A stretch of 64,000 bases of DNA, from contig NC_088786.1 in NCBI RefSeq assembly GCF_949628265.1, positions 21,845,681-21,909,680 of the forward strand, written 5' to 3'. The notes under the pieces were generated by a model, which worked only from the letters and a program-made list of their open reading frames with translations, did not search any database and was not told the origin of the DNA. Shown one piece after another: positions 24,638-37,257 of this stretch. This DNA is from Cloeon dipterum (Eukaryota > Arthropoda > Insecta > Ephemeroptera > Baetidae). The translations under genes and the position numbers were made by a program. Numbering within the stretch: position 1 is the first letter of the stretch; every line of letters begins with the position of its first letter.

Positions 24638-25534
24638 TACAGCTACTAAACTTCTCGTCCTTTAATTTTTACAACGCTAGTCAAAACGATGCTGGACAGA
24701 TGTTCGTCGAAATTGTTGAATGATATCACATGGATTTTAAATTGAATGATATTACTTAAAATTTATTATAGCGTGTACCTGATAACGTCCCTAAAAATTA
24801 TTAGCTATAATATCATGAAACCTAAAGTATGAAATTTGAATTTCAGCGGGAAATCATTTCATGTCAGAGTTGTGAGAAAAGGTGCTGATGCTCACACTCT
24901 CAAGCAGAGAACAAAATTGAAGCAATTTTGTCAAATAATATAAGAACTATTTTCAAATTATCCTTTGTTTATCACCAATTTAACAAAATAACATTAAATT
25001 TTAAATGTAATAAAACAATCGTGCAAAATTATATTCAAATTTGTAAGCACAGAATGATAGTGCGCATGTCAATTTTATTTTTATGATAACATTACATTTA
25101 ATTCACAAAGAGTTCAAGGGCGAACAAGTTTAAGAAACCTGATCCTGAAGTAACCTGATATTAAGGAAGGATGAATCTAGCAGGAAATTTAAAATGATTT
25201 TATGTATATTATGCCATATCTTTTGCACATTTTTCAAGGTTTTAGAACTGCGACTTTTTCCAATTGCTTAGAGCGCAAGCAAAACTTCATAGATGCTGTT
25301 GACCAATTGGCAACAAGACATAATTTTTAATACATTTCCATGCAGACCATCTATTAAGACTTAAATGTTGAAATCATTTTGGACATGAATGAACTTAAGA
25401 CCACGAAGTATTGTACCCCTACACATGCATAAATGCCTTACATCAGAGAATGAGATTGTAAGTTAGACACCAAGTGCTTAAGAATAAAATAATACAAGCT
25501 GCTTAAAAAGAGTTGATACAATTTTTGAAGAGGT
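24638..25534. other. Striatin promoter and BAF 3' region
   Basis: About 900 bp of AT-rich DNA with no gene. It must include the striatin promoter near its left end and the 3' UTR of the BAF gene on its right. A minus-strand AATAAA at 25074-25079 is a candidate BAF poly(A) signal. Confidence 0.45.
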
Positions 25535-26227
25535 TTACAAGAACTCGTCACACCAATCATTTAGGCAGTTGTAACAGTCAGTGGATTGCTTGGTATTCGC
25601 ACTACAGGTGTCCTTTAGCCAGTCAACAAATAGTTCTTGGTTCTTCTTCAGAACAAGGTATTGTCCAAGAACAACATATGCCTGTAACAAAGTAAATTTA
25701 GTATTCAATTCAACCTCAAACAGCATAAAAATTGACAACAACTAAATATGATTGCTATCAATGTACATTAAAAAATGATAATTTGTTGTTTCCTCTAGAG
25801 TAAAGAGGCAATTATTTCATGTCAAAAATGAGGCCAAAAATCCTGTTAAACCGCCCTAAGAATTGAATTAAAAGGATTGTCAGATCCTAATCTCTGATTA
25901 TATGACACCTCTGCCTCTGTTGCCAAAATTGATACATAGTATAGATCTGATACTAGATACCAGTTTGAATATTTGCCGCTAATTATAGATAGATTTTATC
26001 GTGTGACAAACAGTAATATGTACATAATCATAAAAACATGACTTTGAATCAACAATTTTTGAGGATGAAGCCTAGATTCCTTTGAAAACTACCGCTCTCA
26101 CCTTGTCAAATCCTTTTCCTTCCAGTCTTTTGCCCAGAACTTCACCAATTCCTGCCAACTCCGTCACAGGCTTCTCGCCCATAGGCTCTGCGACGAAGTT
26201 TTTGTGTTTCTGGGACGTGCTTGACAT
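25535..26227 (-). CDS. baf: Barrier-to-autointegration factor (BAF)
   Basis: Two exons, 26102-26227 and 25535-25681, separated by a 420-nt intron, encode 90 aa (human 89, Drosophila 90). BAF is a small dimeric chromatin protein that bridges double-stranded DNA and binds LEM-domain proteins and lamins. It organises chromatin at the nuclear envelope and helps reseal the envelope after mitosis. The chain is full length and closely conserved: the N-terminal [20 protein letters not shown] with Ser/Thr at residues 2-4 (VRK1-type phosphorylation sites in the family), then the helix-hairpin-helix [21 protein letters not shown]. It ends with [11 protein letters not shown] and [13 protein letters not shown]. 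Nothing is missing or unusual. It lies in tandem between NEPRO and striatin. Confidence 0.97.
25682..26101 (-). other. BAF intron
   Basis: A 420-nt AT-rich intron; nothing else recognisable within it. Confidence 0.7.
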
Positions 26228-27358
26228 TTTTCAACCAAAAGAAACCTGAAAATGACGTATAGTATGAGTCAGTTGTAACTGATCAAGCTGGCGAAAACGT
26301 AAAAATTCTTAAGTGAGCTTGGGTGTTCGAAAAAGAGGCGTGTGAAGTGATTGCTAGTTTAAAACATGCTTTCGGTGAACGAAAATTTTGAGTCTCGTAA
26401 GAAGTAACGTGAGTTGTTTTACAGACATGTTAAATATGCCAGATGTGCTTAGCCCGACAGAATAGATTTATTGGAATCTAGTTGAATCAATATGTGCGAA
26501 AAACTGATGCAAAACTTACTGAAGTCAAGAATCAACAACCACGCAAATGTCGTTTGTCGTTTTATGTTTTCAATTTTAACAGCCGTTGGTTGGTTGGGCA
26601 CACGCGCTGTGATGGGAACACTAGCGCCAATCACCAAACATTTTTTATACAAAATTGTAATAAACTGAGAGCGGCAGAAATCTAGAACTAAAAGTAATCC
26701 AAATTAAATATAAGTGATGGCGGTAAATTGAAATACTCTCATAAATGGAATAATGTATGGTTTTTATATCTATAGACAATCCATGAACAATCTCTCGACT
26801 TAAGTCTCTAAGACTAATGCGCGTTGCAAAACGAATATTTTATTTTATAATATGAAAAATCGCAACGTGTTGTACAAAAAATCTGGATGTGGCAGACCAA
26901 TCTTCATACTAGTATGTTAATAAAACGTACCACAGAATATTGAAAATTTTCTTCCTCACATTGAAACACAAATTTGAGCATTAATATCGCTCAAGTTTGA
27001 GTATTGATGCAAAATCCAACCCTTTGTCAAAGGATACTGGGAAAAGGCGCTGACTCAGCAATATGTCAAATTTTATACCGTTTGTCAGAAGTTACTGGCA
27101 ATCGTCGCTGTCAGTAAAATTCAAAAATGTAATAAGATTAAAGAATCAATCCTTCAATTTTTCTTTATAAAATTGAAATTCCATTTTATCATATTAAGAT
27201 GAATGTCATGTTTCCAGCTTGAGACGGATAAAAAATTGTGTCACCTTTCTCAAATGATTTATAATTTATAATTATCAAATTTAGTATTTTACAGTTAGGA
27301 ATTTATGACAAGGCCAAATTAATATTCAAATAATATTAAAAAAATTATTCTTCATTTG
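26228..27358. other. BAF promoter and NEPRO 3' region
   Basis: This AT-rich 1.1-kb spacer has no convincing gene. The right part is NEPRO 3' UTR and the left part is the BAF leader and promoter. Opposing 67-codon frames near 26450-26685 overlap each other and look incidental. Confidence 0.5.
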
Positions 27359-29262
27359 TTACAACAAGACAGATTTCAATACATTTCTTGCTCTCGTTAA
27401 AAGATTGATGGAAGCCACTTCATTTGGCTTCTTTTTCAACATTTTCAAGATACCAGCTACTTGTCTTCTAGCCGATGAATAGGATTCGTTGTTGGCATCA
27501 GAAATCACTTTCATAAAATTAGCAAGAGAAGAGCAGCAGTTGATACGGTCAATCATTTCCTCCATTGATCCTGTCATCTTGTTTTCAGTCTTTGCCTCTC
27601 TTCGTGGTTTCTTTTTTTGGGCTGTTTCTGCAAATTGTTAATAAGATTTTTATATTCGAATAAAATACCTTGAAATTTTACCATCCTCGACGTCAACAAC
27701 TTCTACTTGCTTTGGTTCAGATCGACCCCTTTTCTTCTTTTTCTTTTTAACGTGGTCAAAGACAACTATTTCCTCATGGCGTGGGACTATTTCTGAAAAA
27801 TATATGCGCACACCTAAATTTTCAGGAGAATATTTTTTTGAGTCTTGTTGATCCCCCCTAAGCAGTGTAGAAGACACATCTCAAATAAATTAACTGTCAG
27901 TTTTACTTCTCAATCTTCATTTAAAATAACTCATTTATCTATCTACCTCCTTTGTCCTCTGTGACATCTAGTATGGGTTTAACATCCTCAGAAGTCTCGC
28001 AAGCATCCCTAGTTTGTTCAGATTGCGCTGTACTATCATAAAACTGGATAACGTCATCATTATCTTCATCTATTTCTGCGGTCTTTCCGACCAAGTTGAA
28101 TATTTTGGAGCTATCGATTCTTTATGTTAATATTTTAAGTTACAAACACTACAATTTTCACTTGCCTCTCAGTGGAGATTTTCTCTTTCATCTTGAAAGG
28201 ATTTTCCACGCACAAGGCCTCTTCTAGTGATTTTGGGAATTGGAACCCATCAGGTGTCCAGTTGGGCCCAGAGAGCTTAAGGAAGTCCAATGCAGTAGCT
28301 AGCCCATTGTACTGTTTGCAGCACTTCCAGCTCAGCCTCGAACAAACGTGACTGCAGAATTTGAATTTAAATTGAATCAATCAAAAATGATGGTATCAGC
28401 TCTTACTTCACTCGAGATGCAGCTCCGAGAAACACAGAAGCTGTTGACCAAGAGTGACCAGATTTAATTCTCTCAATGAAGTGAATACCAGATTTTTCAG
28501 AGTAGAAGACTATCTTCTCCAAGATGACCACAAACGCTATCAGTTGGTGCAAAAGGTGTTGCAACATCTGGCAAGACGGAAGGTAAAACGATGGCCCGAA
28601 AGTACTTTCAGGCAAACAAGACATAAAGTTTTCAAGCACCAATTCAAGGTTCAAAAGTTCTAGTTTCGTGGAAAACCTTTTGATCTGAAAAATTGTACCA
28701 ATAAGTAGTGCATCACATTGAATTAAAAAGTTAAACAAACGTTTCGGAAGAATCGGAAGCCAAGGTCCAGTCTCAGCCGGTTGGAGTTTCTGTAAATTAG
28801 CTTATCGACTAAGCTAACCTCAACTTTGAAAACCTTGTTCAAAGTAATCAGTTTCCTAAGTTCCTCACATTTACTCTTCAGGTCTCTCACAACTGAAAGG
28901 ATTCAAAAATCAAATTAATGACCCTAATTCCTTAGCACTAAGAATTGATTTGATTTTACAACTATGTATGTAGCTGTCTAAAAAATTTATTTGTTAAACA
29001 AAATTATGCCAGTAGAAATTATTCCAAGACAAATCTTTAAGTTTGACTGACGAATTTTTATCTAGGAATAAATACTCAGCAACACTTTTCTTATTTTTTC
29101 ACATGAGGAAACAACTTTTTTCGATTTGTGCAGAATGTAAACTTTTGAATTTTATATTGTTAATTGACATTATTCCTCGCATTTACCAGCTGCTGACAAG
29201 TTGCATTTGATGGTGCTTGTAGCTGGTGCCTTGGCATCAAGATTGTCTAATATAAGTTCCAT
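27359..29262 (-). CDS. NEPRO: NEPRO, nucleolus and neural progenitor protein
   Basis: Seven exons in transcript order: 29187-29262, 28741-28892, 28407-28684, 28166-28351, 27947-28110 (or to 28119), 27682-27792 and 27359-27627, giving 411 (or 414) aa against 567 in human. The family match rests on three aligned blocks. YRNSNRLRLDLGFR matches human YSNHNRMGRHKPHL. The CSRLSWKCCKQYNGL to GFQFPKSLEEAL region matches human SRLWVLYKGVLKRL to FTFPSDITEFL. The C-terminal MIDRINCCSSLANFMKVI matches human FVQRFREAESFTQLSEEI. NEPRO is nucleolar, linked to the RNase P/MRP set and 60S maturation, and NEPRO variants cause a skeletal dysplasia in people. A Lys run (about 301-306) probably drives nuclear localisation. 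An in-frame stop precedes the ATG at 29262. Intron 4 requires a GC donor. Confidence 0.78.
28111..28165 (-). other. GC-AG intron of NEPRO
   Basis: The exon before it ends GAGAG and continues GCAAGT, the classic GC donor (AG|GCAAGT). No GT donor nearby keeps the frame open into the next exon. The acceptor is either ATAG at 28111-28114 (55 nt, like the other short introns) or AAAG at 28120-28123 (46 nt). Both preserve the frame. Confidence 0.7.
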
Positions 29263-29393
29263 GGCTTCGCTGTTTAAATCCTCAGATTTTAAGGTTTAAG
29301 CGGTTCAAGAGCCTTCCACAGCTCAGCGGCTCAGTCAGCTGTCAATCTGTCTTATAGTACTTTCAGTACATTTCAGTACGACGTTTGGTGAAA

Positions 29394-29627
29394 ATGCTGT
29401 ACACAACGTGTGCAATGCGTTGTATTCTGTTTTTGCTGCTCGTCCTCGCGACGTGTGTTTGTGTTTTGTGCTGTCTGAGTGGGCGGGGGCCGATCCAGAA
29501 TCCGAATATTCCGATTCCATGTTCCGAATTCCAAGTTCTTCAATGTTTGCGTTCCTCCATCCCAACAACCACAGCCATTGACGGTATTTCCACTTCCACT
29601 TTCCGGTTGATTGAAAAGTTTCACTGA
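29394..29627 (+). CDS. Possible small secreted peptide (77 aa)
   Basis: An open frame of 77 codons starts at an ATG in fair context (gtgaaaATGC) about 130 bp upstream of the NEPRO start, on the opposite strand. It begins with an apparent signal peptide: a short polar start, then ILFLLLVLATCVCVLCCL. The rest is Pro/Ile/Ser/Thr-rich with two more cysteines. I do not recognise it. A longer frame on the other strand covers the same bases, so it may be chance sequence in a divergent promoter. Confidence 0.2.
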   Translation: MLYTTCAMRCILFLLLVLATCVCVLCCLSGRGPIQNPNIPIPCSEFQVLQCLRSSIPTTTAIDGISTSTFRLIEKFH

Positions 29628-32600
29628 TTCGCTAAGAGATGGCGCGAGAGTTGATCTTTTAAGCCGCTCTCTTCTCACTATTTGACTTTGCGGACTTTGC
29701 TTTTGATTCTTCGCCAGACCAGCTCAACATAGATGACAGCGATTTATTCGTGTTTCGCGTTCGATTTATCAGTGGCTTAATTTATGGTCCTTCATTTAAT
29801 AGCTTAAATTATTAGGATTGACAAACGAAATTTTTAAACACTAAACCAGTTCATGATTTTAATGAAAAATAAAAATTCATAATTATTAATATTAATTTCC
29901 ACCAAAATTATAAGAGCTATTGAGTACCAATAAAATGCTTTATAATGAAACATTATTTGATATTTTAAATTTTTTTTCTGATTCTTTATCTACCAAAAAT
30001 AGAACTCAACTATGATAAATAAAATTACCGAAAATTAAACTTTATTTTATGTCTTTAAAATACAATTATGGCATATTCCCATCTATTTTATTGCAAAAAC
30101 TTAAATACAAAACTGCGTTTTCAAAAATAAGTTGTTACATGATTCAACATTGTTTAAAAAAAATCAAAAGATGAGTTAACTGTATATAGTTTCAGTCTAT
30201 CATTAAAAACGTAAATTAACTTTCAATTTTGCCCGCATATTGGCTAGGGACCTCTTCATATAAGTTGATGCCCGCTATATTTTCGATATTTTCAATTAAT
30301 ACTTTCAATTAATAAATTTTAAACCATGAGATTTAATGTGAAACCTAGTATTATTTTGTGTTAATTGATAACCTGCTTATTTTACTATTTATATATATAG
30401 CCATCCAACGTTAAATTCGTTTGACCCACTTAATCAGAGAGCTCTTAAATCACAAGGTCGTCGAGAACGGTCAAGAAGAATGCAAATTTTATTGCTTGCA
30501 CGTGGATGCCATATAACAGAGAGAGCGCCTTATTTTGTCAACGGCACTAAACTAAACGTAGTTTTCTTTGAAATTCATAAATTAGTTAATTAATTAAATT
30601 TTCTTGTCACATTCCAATATCTTCTAAACGACCAATAAAAATATAAGAGAATTCTTCAGAAGTCATGGTCTATTAATGTAACTTAATTAGTCAAAAATAT
30701 TAGAACACAAAAAAGGTCTAAAAATCATGTATTTAAATGTTTTATTAAAATAATTTTCGCAAAACATTGAAATGGTTGAAATCAGAATCAGTTAATGCAA
30801 AGCACCTGCCCAGCTATTATAAAACAGTATGACTTTTGATTCATGCAATGATAATTGTCAAGCTTCGGCTACTCATTTTGTAAAAATATCTTTTTTCTCC
30901 TATTTCATATAAATTTATAATGTTAAAAATTACGTGATGGTCAGAGGCTACTGTGGAGTACTGCCTCGCTTAGTATAAAATGCTCCTAATTACACTCTAT
31001 GTTATTGAACAAGAGTGCTGAAATTTTCTGCAAGTCTACAATCAGATTCGCACGAAAGATTTCGAACAAGGTCGAGTGAACTGAGGAAAAAACGGCAAAC
31101 GTGTACACTCGGCTTGATTGAGCCGAAAATTGCAATTTGCCATTGCACAGAGAGGTGTAAAGAGAGGGGGAGGGGGAGAGACCAGTCTGGCGGGCGCAAA
31201 ACAAGTCATCTGCGGATGACCGACCGGCTCTGGCTGGCTTGATCTATTTCTGAGCAGCTAATCAGGTAAGATTACCCTGAAGTAACAGTCTGGTGGCCAC
31301 GGGAATGCCGCCTCTCGTCGGATCCTCTTTGCATTCAGAAGCTAGTGTGGCGCGCGCGAAAAAGAGCGTGACTCACAGCACAATGAGCAAGCCGCTTTTG
31401 AATCGCACCTCGGCCAGATGCATTTCTTCTAATCACACTGCTATCAAGTGTCAGTCAGAATAAATTTCACTGGCAGTCCTTCATACAACGCGTCATGCTG
31501 ACTGTCTGTCTTGTCTGCCCACTGGAATTACACACAAGTGCAGCTGTCTATACGGGAAATTTCGCGCTTCAAAACCTCGCGAGGCGACACCAAAACCCCC
31601 GGCAGTGGAGCAGAATGAAGAATGACGCGTTTCAGGGCGTCGTGCCAACCGGCCTGCTAGACGGCAAAAACTTGCTGCATACGCCAGAGATGGTTTTAGC
31701 CCTTAAAAATAAGTACTAATTTCTAAAACGGTTTATACAGTTTTAAATACGGCGATACATCAAAAAAGGGAATAAATTGCTTATTCGAGCTTCAATTGGC
31801 AATGAAACGAATTTTGCAAGCCATTTCATTTGGTGATATTTGAAGCAATAAGTTTAATAAATAAAGCAATGTGCCACGGTTTCCTTTGGAGGAGGATATT
31901 TATAATTTATCTAAGTCCAAGAATGCATGGCGTTGGATAAAAATTGGTTGAGCCAATATTTGCACCATTTAGTTTAGAATAGCTGAGAATTTAATGACTG
32001 ATATAAGGTATTTTTATATCCTCTTTTCGTGTTACAATAACCAAGCACAAGCATTCAAATATATATATGATAAAAATGCAAATGAAACGACAACCCACCT
32101 CTATCCCAGCATTTCAAGACTTGTTTATTAATTATTTGTGTTAACATTTTATATTATCTGTTTGAATCATCTCTCTTTCCAGGAAGAAACAACTCTTTTT
32201 GATCGAGTCAATTTCACCTGAACGTGGTTTTTAATTTTCACTTTGAATATAAAGATCATGAGAAAGCAATTGGGGACTAGTCAAAGAGCCGAAACTAGAT
32301 TTTTTCATTGCAATCCATTCTGCGGCGGCACACCTCTTTTTAGCAGACAGGAAATTCCATTGACCACCGCAGAGAACACATTCTTTTTCACTGAGAGAGT
32401 GTCTTACTTTGCCGGATTTCGCTCTTTTGAACCGTTAGCTGGGACAGCATCCAGTTGAGATGAAATTGGATGTGAACAATACCGAGCGCAGCCATTGCAC
32501 ACCAGCGGCATCCTTCTGTCGCGATGAGTGCGCGCCAGCAGCACCACCAGACAATGATAAAAACAAATCCGAGGGAGACAATCAGGAATGAGCCGCTCCC

Positions 32601-33613
32601 GTTCACTCGCCCAGCATTTTAGTGCAGACACGAAGGCATTTTGACACCCAGCATCCGAGAGGCAGCAGTTCACAGTCAGCGTCGCCTTTATGTTATAAGG
32701 CAGATGCGTTCCTTTGCACAACTTTGAAAAAGATTATGCTGCCCAGGGTGTTGGATTCTAGCCGATTAGAGCAAAAGGATCTGCAGTTGTACCATAATTC
32801 ATAATTTGCAACACAATTCTTTTTAATTTAAAGCTCGATTTTGTGTAATTTGATCAATAAATTGATTTTAAAAATTCCAAAATGTGTTAAATTGAAGCTA
32901 AAATATTCAAATTTTGCCCGTTTGCAAGGGGACTGTAGGAATGATGCCTGGGCCGAATGGGAATGACTTTAAAGTAAACTGAGAAAATCTGACTAATTGT
33001 AAGATATTTTTCTAAATTTGTTTTTACGTCGTTTTTTAAGATCTCGGGGTGTAGATGCAAGACGTCCTTCACTTTCAATTGTCAATCTTCGATGTTATTT
33101 CTGGATTACATTCTGATAATGTGCGCAGACCCGTGAATAATTCTTTCTTTTCGCTTCAACTGACCTTCTAATTACGCCAATAAAATAAAATAAAAACGGA
33201 ATATATTTCATTACGACACGTCTGAAGGGAAAATCGTAAGAGCATTCCTCGGATGCAGCTGGCTGGAGAAGACGCATTGCGAAAAATACATTTTTGCAAG
33301 AAATTTGAGCTTAGTCATGCGCACAAAATGTTGTGTAACGAGTCATTTGAGTTTGCTCTTAATTTCCAAATTGCCGGCACTATTACATTCGACATTTAAG
33401 GCACACGGCGGGGCACACAGTTTATTGACCCAAAAGCTGCACGGCGCAGACAATTTGCACGCAGAGCCACATTGCTCTAATCCACCTCCCCGCGAGAGAT
33501 GTTTACCAGCGCTGTGTGTGCGCGGAGCGACGTCGACATACCGGCCGTCCTTAGTCATCTCGGCCCCATCTTTCGAGTTTTTGTGCGTACTTGAGAATCG
33601 CTCGCGAGAGCAC

Positions 33614-33638
33614 ACGACGACGACGACGACGACGACGT
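33614..33638. repeat. (CGA)n microsatellite
   Basis: About eight uninterrupted CGA units inside a GC-rich island. Confidence 0.9.
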
Positions 33639-35605
33639 CGAGGAATTGCATTCCATGCGATTGAAGAGTATTTTTAGCGGCACACAGGAGGGCACAGTCC
33701 GTGCCAAGACGATAAGTGGCTGTAAAAAGTAATGCAAAGAGCGACAGAGATGATCTACCACAAGCAAAAATTTATTTTCAAAGGCTAGACGTCTGTGCGG
33801 TGCTCCACATAGAGGTCGGACCGGCAACGCAACTCTTTTGCCAGCAGCGGCTCAGCTCTCCGCAGACGTTTTCAATATTCGCTCTGCTTTTGAATAATGC
33901 ATCGCGGCTTTTAATGTAGACCGGCGACGGATCGATGCAGCTGATCTATTTGCCTATCAAATACAACGCTCTATTGAATTAAATAGCCCGACTCGCTTTT
34001 GGAATGCTGCTCTGTGAGAAAAAAATAATAAATAAACATTCTTTTGAAGCGCGCCCTGCTGTATTTATTCGAATGAGCAATGATATCAGCTTTTATTTAT
34101 CAATTCTACGTGTGTATTGGGAAGGAATAAATTTCAGGGTGGCCTTTGATGGAATGCAATCAAAATGCTTAGCGGAGAAAATCGGGTTTGACATCATTGG
34201 TATATTTTTTGTGTAGACCAAGACTTAGTCTTTTTCGGTCTGTACCCAAAATACGTTTTTTAGATTGTATTATTTGTTTAATTAAAATACAACCATTCAT
34301 TATTTCATAATTTTCTTTCTTGTTGAAATTACGATCATCATCCTGGTTTTCGCCATAAAGAGTTTACTGTAGGAAACTCTTTTAGGGATGGGGTAGTGAG
34401 GAAAAATAGGAAATGAGGGAGAATTAGCACGTTACAAACGCTAAGGGAGTATTATTACCAAAAAAAATGCGAAATTTTGATTTTATTATTCCAATTTTGA
34501 AAAAATTGCAATTAAATTTTGCAATAACTTTTTTAATTTAATAAGTTTTGCAATAGCTCTTGGTCTGTCGAGTCTCTTACTAGATTTATTATTATAAAAT
34601 CTAAATGTGTATTTTAATGATGGAAGAAAGAAATAAGTTTTGCTATTAACGATTAATTTTTCTATTTCTTTTGGCAGGTTTATGCAACCCGCCTGGTGGG
34701 AGTGCTAGTGCAGGTTGCATAACTTTTTTATGGACTGGTGTTGTGCCACTTCAATTAAATGTTACAAAACAGACAGTTTGCTCATTAAAAATATCGCAAT
34801 CCACTCGCCATCCTCTACGCAAATCCTCCGGGAAAAGGGGGACATGCGAGATTCTGCGTGCTTATTGATCGACGCAGCAAAAGTCACGACAGGTCATGAA
34901 AAGAATTACGCCTCCGTTTTTTCTGCAGCTCAGCAGCTCTCATACATTTGCTGAAAAATAATTAGCCCTGGCAGTAATCCCAACTAAAAAAAGAATCTTT
35001 CACCAGCACTGAGAGCAGCAACGCCGGCTCAAGGAATAATGCCGCCCGTCCATCAAGCGCCGTTTTTATTTATCACCACTGCAGCTGCAGCAGATCATCA
35101 CTTTGACAAAGGCGCGTGACTTCGTGCTCGCGTCACGGGTTTCACTTGCACCTTATTAATTTGATATGACAATAAAACTCGTGAGATAAAGTGCAGGCTA
35201 TTCCGTGTACACTTGGAATTTTAATCTGCGTGCAATGGTTGGATTTAGTGTCACCCGTGTCAACAAAAGATTTTGAACCTTGATACAACACGCCATTAAA
35301 ATGTATGAGAAGAGATCTTCTTTCATTACTTTAAAGAAATAAACAATTACGCAAGTAATTTTATGAATTTTAAAATTATGGAACGACTCTCTCCATGGAT
35401 TAATTCAGGATGGATAGCAATTAAATAAATTTTGAACCGATAGAATTAAATAACACACTCGCATAATGTTACTTATCAGCAGCAATTTTCCTCCAAAACA
35501 AAATTCATACCACCGTATGAGTTGCAGAGACTAATTCATAATGATTCACACAGAATGTCAAACTCAGGCTAAGTGTAAGTGATTTTTCATTTCAGGAGAT
35601 ACTTC

Positions 35606-35614
35606 AGTTCTTAT
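35606..35614. repeat. Left target-site duplication
   Basis: AGTTCTTAT, identical to 36672-36680. Confidence 0.85.
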
Positions 35615-36671
35615 TAGAGTGTATTTCAAGACCAAATTTTTGAATTGTCTGGAACTTTTCTTGCCGAAACTGGTATTGTTCCGGTATTGTTTCTGAAAGG
35701 AATATTTAAAATTTTCTTGTCTTGTATTGTTTTTCAAACCTTCTTGTTTTGGTATTGCTTTTCTGACAAAAAAAATCTTGTTTCGGTATTATTTTTTTTT
35801 TTTTTTTGAAAAAATTTCTTGTTTTTGGGATTTTTTCTGGAAGACATCTTTTTTAAGTTGTATATTATCAAATCTTACTTTAGCATTTTAATAAAATTGT
35901 CATTTTGCTTGATTAAATATATTCTAAAACTGAAACTAGAGAGGGGACCAGGGACAGGGATTACAGGATTCCCGTCCCGTCCCTGAGGGACGCGGGTTGA
36001 ATTTTTTTTTCAAGACAGGGGTGGGACGGGACAGGGACAATCTTCAGCGGGACGAGGGACAGTTTTATCGGCAGCAATGGCAAAGTGCAGCATTAAAAGC
36101 CTAAAGATTCTCACTTTGTCAACTCGAGGAGGAAAGAAAGCTATTGGGGTTCGCCCAATTTGCAATACGCAAAAATGCAACAGCAACACTGGTTTTTTAC
36201 GCAAAAATTAACAGCTGGAAAACACCTAGTTTTGTTTTTGTCCGCATTTTTCCGAATTTTACCCCGAAAGAGTCATAAATGCAAAAATAGTCAGAAATTT
36301 TGGAATATTGCAATGAGAGATTAAATTTTCGGTCTCTTGGTATAACCAGTGCAGGGTTCGAAAAAACACGCATTTTTTTGGAAAAAAACCAACTGCATTG
36401 CATAAACCTTTTTGCGGATTTTTCTTCAATTTTTATTGAACATAAAAAATTTACACGACCAAAAATAGGGGTTTTTAAAAATTAGAAGAATTTATCTATG
36501 AAAATTTCTCTACCACCATAAAGAATTCAGGAAAAACAATATTCTTGTATTGCCTTTTCCAGTATTGTTTGGTATTGTTCTGGTATTGAATTTTGAAAAA
36601 AATCCGGCAAAACAAGAACAATACCGGAAATCCGGTATTATTTTTCGGTCTTGTTCTTGAAATACACTCTA
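35615..36671. mobile_element. Non-autonomous DNA transposon with 9-bp TSD
   Basis: The two ends are perfect inverted repeats of 17 bp (TAGAGTGTATTTCAAGA reading inward from each end). They are bounded by identical 9-bp direct repeats, AGTTCTTAT, at 35606-35614 and 36672-36680. Inside, GGTATTG-type motifs recur near both ends, as in subterminal transposase-binding repeats. No frame longer than about 70 codons exists, so it encodes no transposase and depends on a partner elsewhere. A 9-bp duplication suggests a Mutator-like family. A hAT-type 8-bp duplication would require slightly asymmetric ends. The intact duplication implies a fairly recent insertion. Confidence 0.85.
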
Positions 36672-36680
36672 AGTTCTTAT
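36672..36680. repeat. Right target-site duplication
   Basis: AGTTCTTAT, identical to 35606-35614. Confidence 0.85.
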
Positions 36681-37218
36681 CTTTGGTAATAAAAAAATAT
36701 TGAAAATCAATGTCAAGAACCAACAAAGGAAAAATTTCCATGCTGGCGCGAGGACGTGCCAGTATTTAGGAGAGCTCCATGTGCTGGAAATCGATGTCAT
36801 CTCACATTACGCACTTATACGATGCTTTCATTATTACAACCCGTTCCTCTCTTTTCTCACTTAAAGGAAAACACGAGCCGGCTGGCAGCACACGGTGTTA
36901 ACAGATTATTTGCTCCTTTTTAATGATTAAGACATCATTTACTCTGCTTTTTTACTCGGTCGGCGCGGCAGCTCTCTTGAAACTCTCTTGAAAATGTTGC
37001 GAGACGACTTTCGTATTTTTAATGCCGAGCAGCAGGATGTCAATGGAAAGCAGCTTGAGAGTGGTGGCGGTTCTGTATAATATAGCCGCCGCTGCACTCT
37101 CAAGTTGCGACAAGTTTCAAATAATAAGGAATAAAAAACGTCCGAGAATAAGAAGTAGAAAAGAAGGAGCAGTGTCCCAGACAGACGAGACGAGCATATA
37201 GGTTCGTGACCTTTAATG

Positions 37219-37220
<2 letters not shown>

Positions 37221-37253
<33 letters not shown>
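37221..37253. repeat. (CT)n microsatellite, 33 bp
   Basis: Uninterrupted CT repeats on the plus strand, GA on the other. Confidence 0.95.

Positions 37254-37257
<4 letters not shown>

Larger units (their letters stand above)
29628..35614. other. Gene-free region, left part
   Basis: No gene is supported. 29760-30980 is strongly AT-rich. GC- and CpG-richer islands lie near 31000-31700, 32440-32720, 33400-33960 and 34800-35230. A (CGA) run of about 25 bp is at 33614-33638. Open frames are under 120 codons, overlap on both strands and match no family known to me. Confidence 0.55.

Noticed and set aside
28135-28165. Reading NEPRO exon 4 straight through
   Set aside because: It hits a stop within 10 codons and loses the downstream conserved C-terminal block.
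36341-36370. GGGTTCGAA resembling a tRNA B box
   Set aside because: No A box or cloverleaf around it; it lies inside the transposon.
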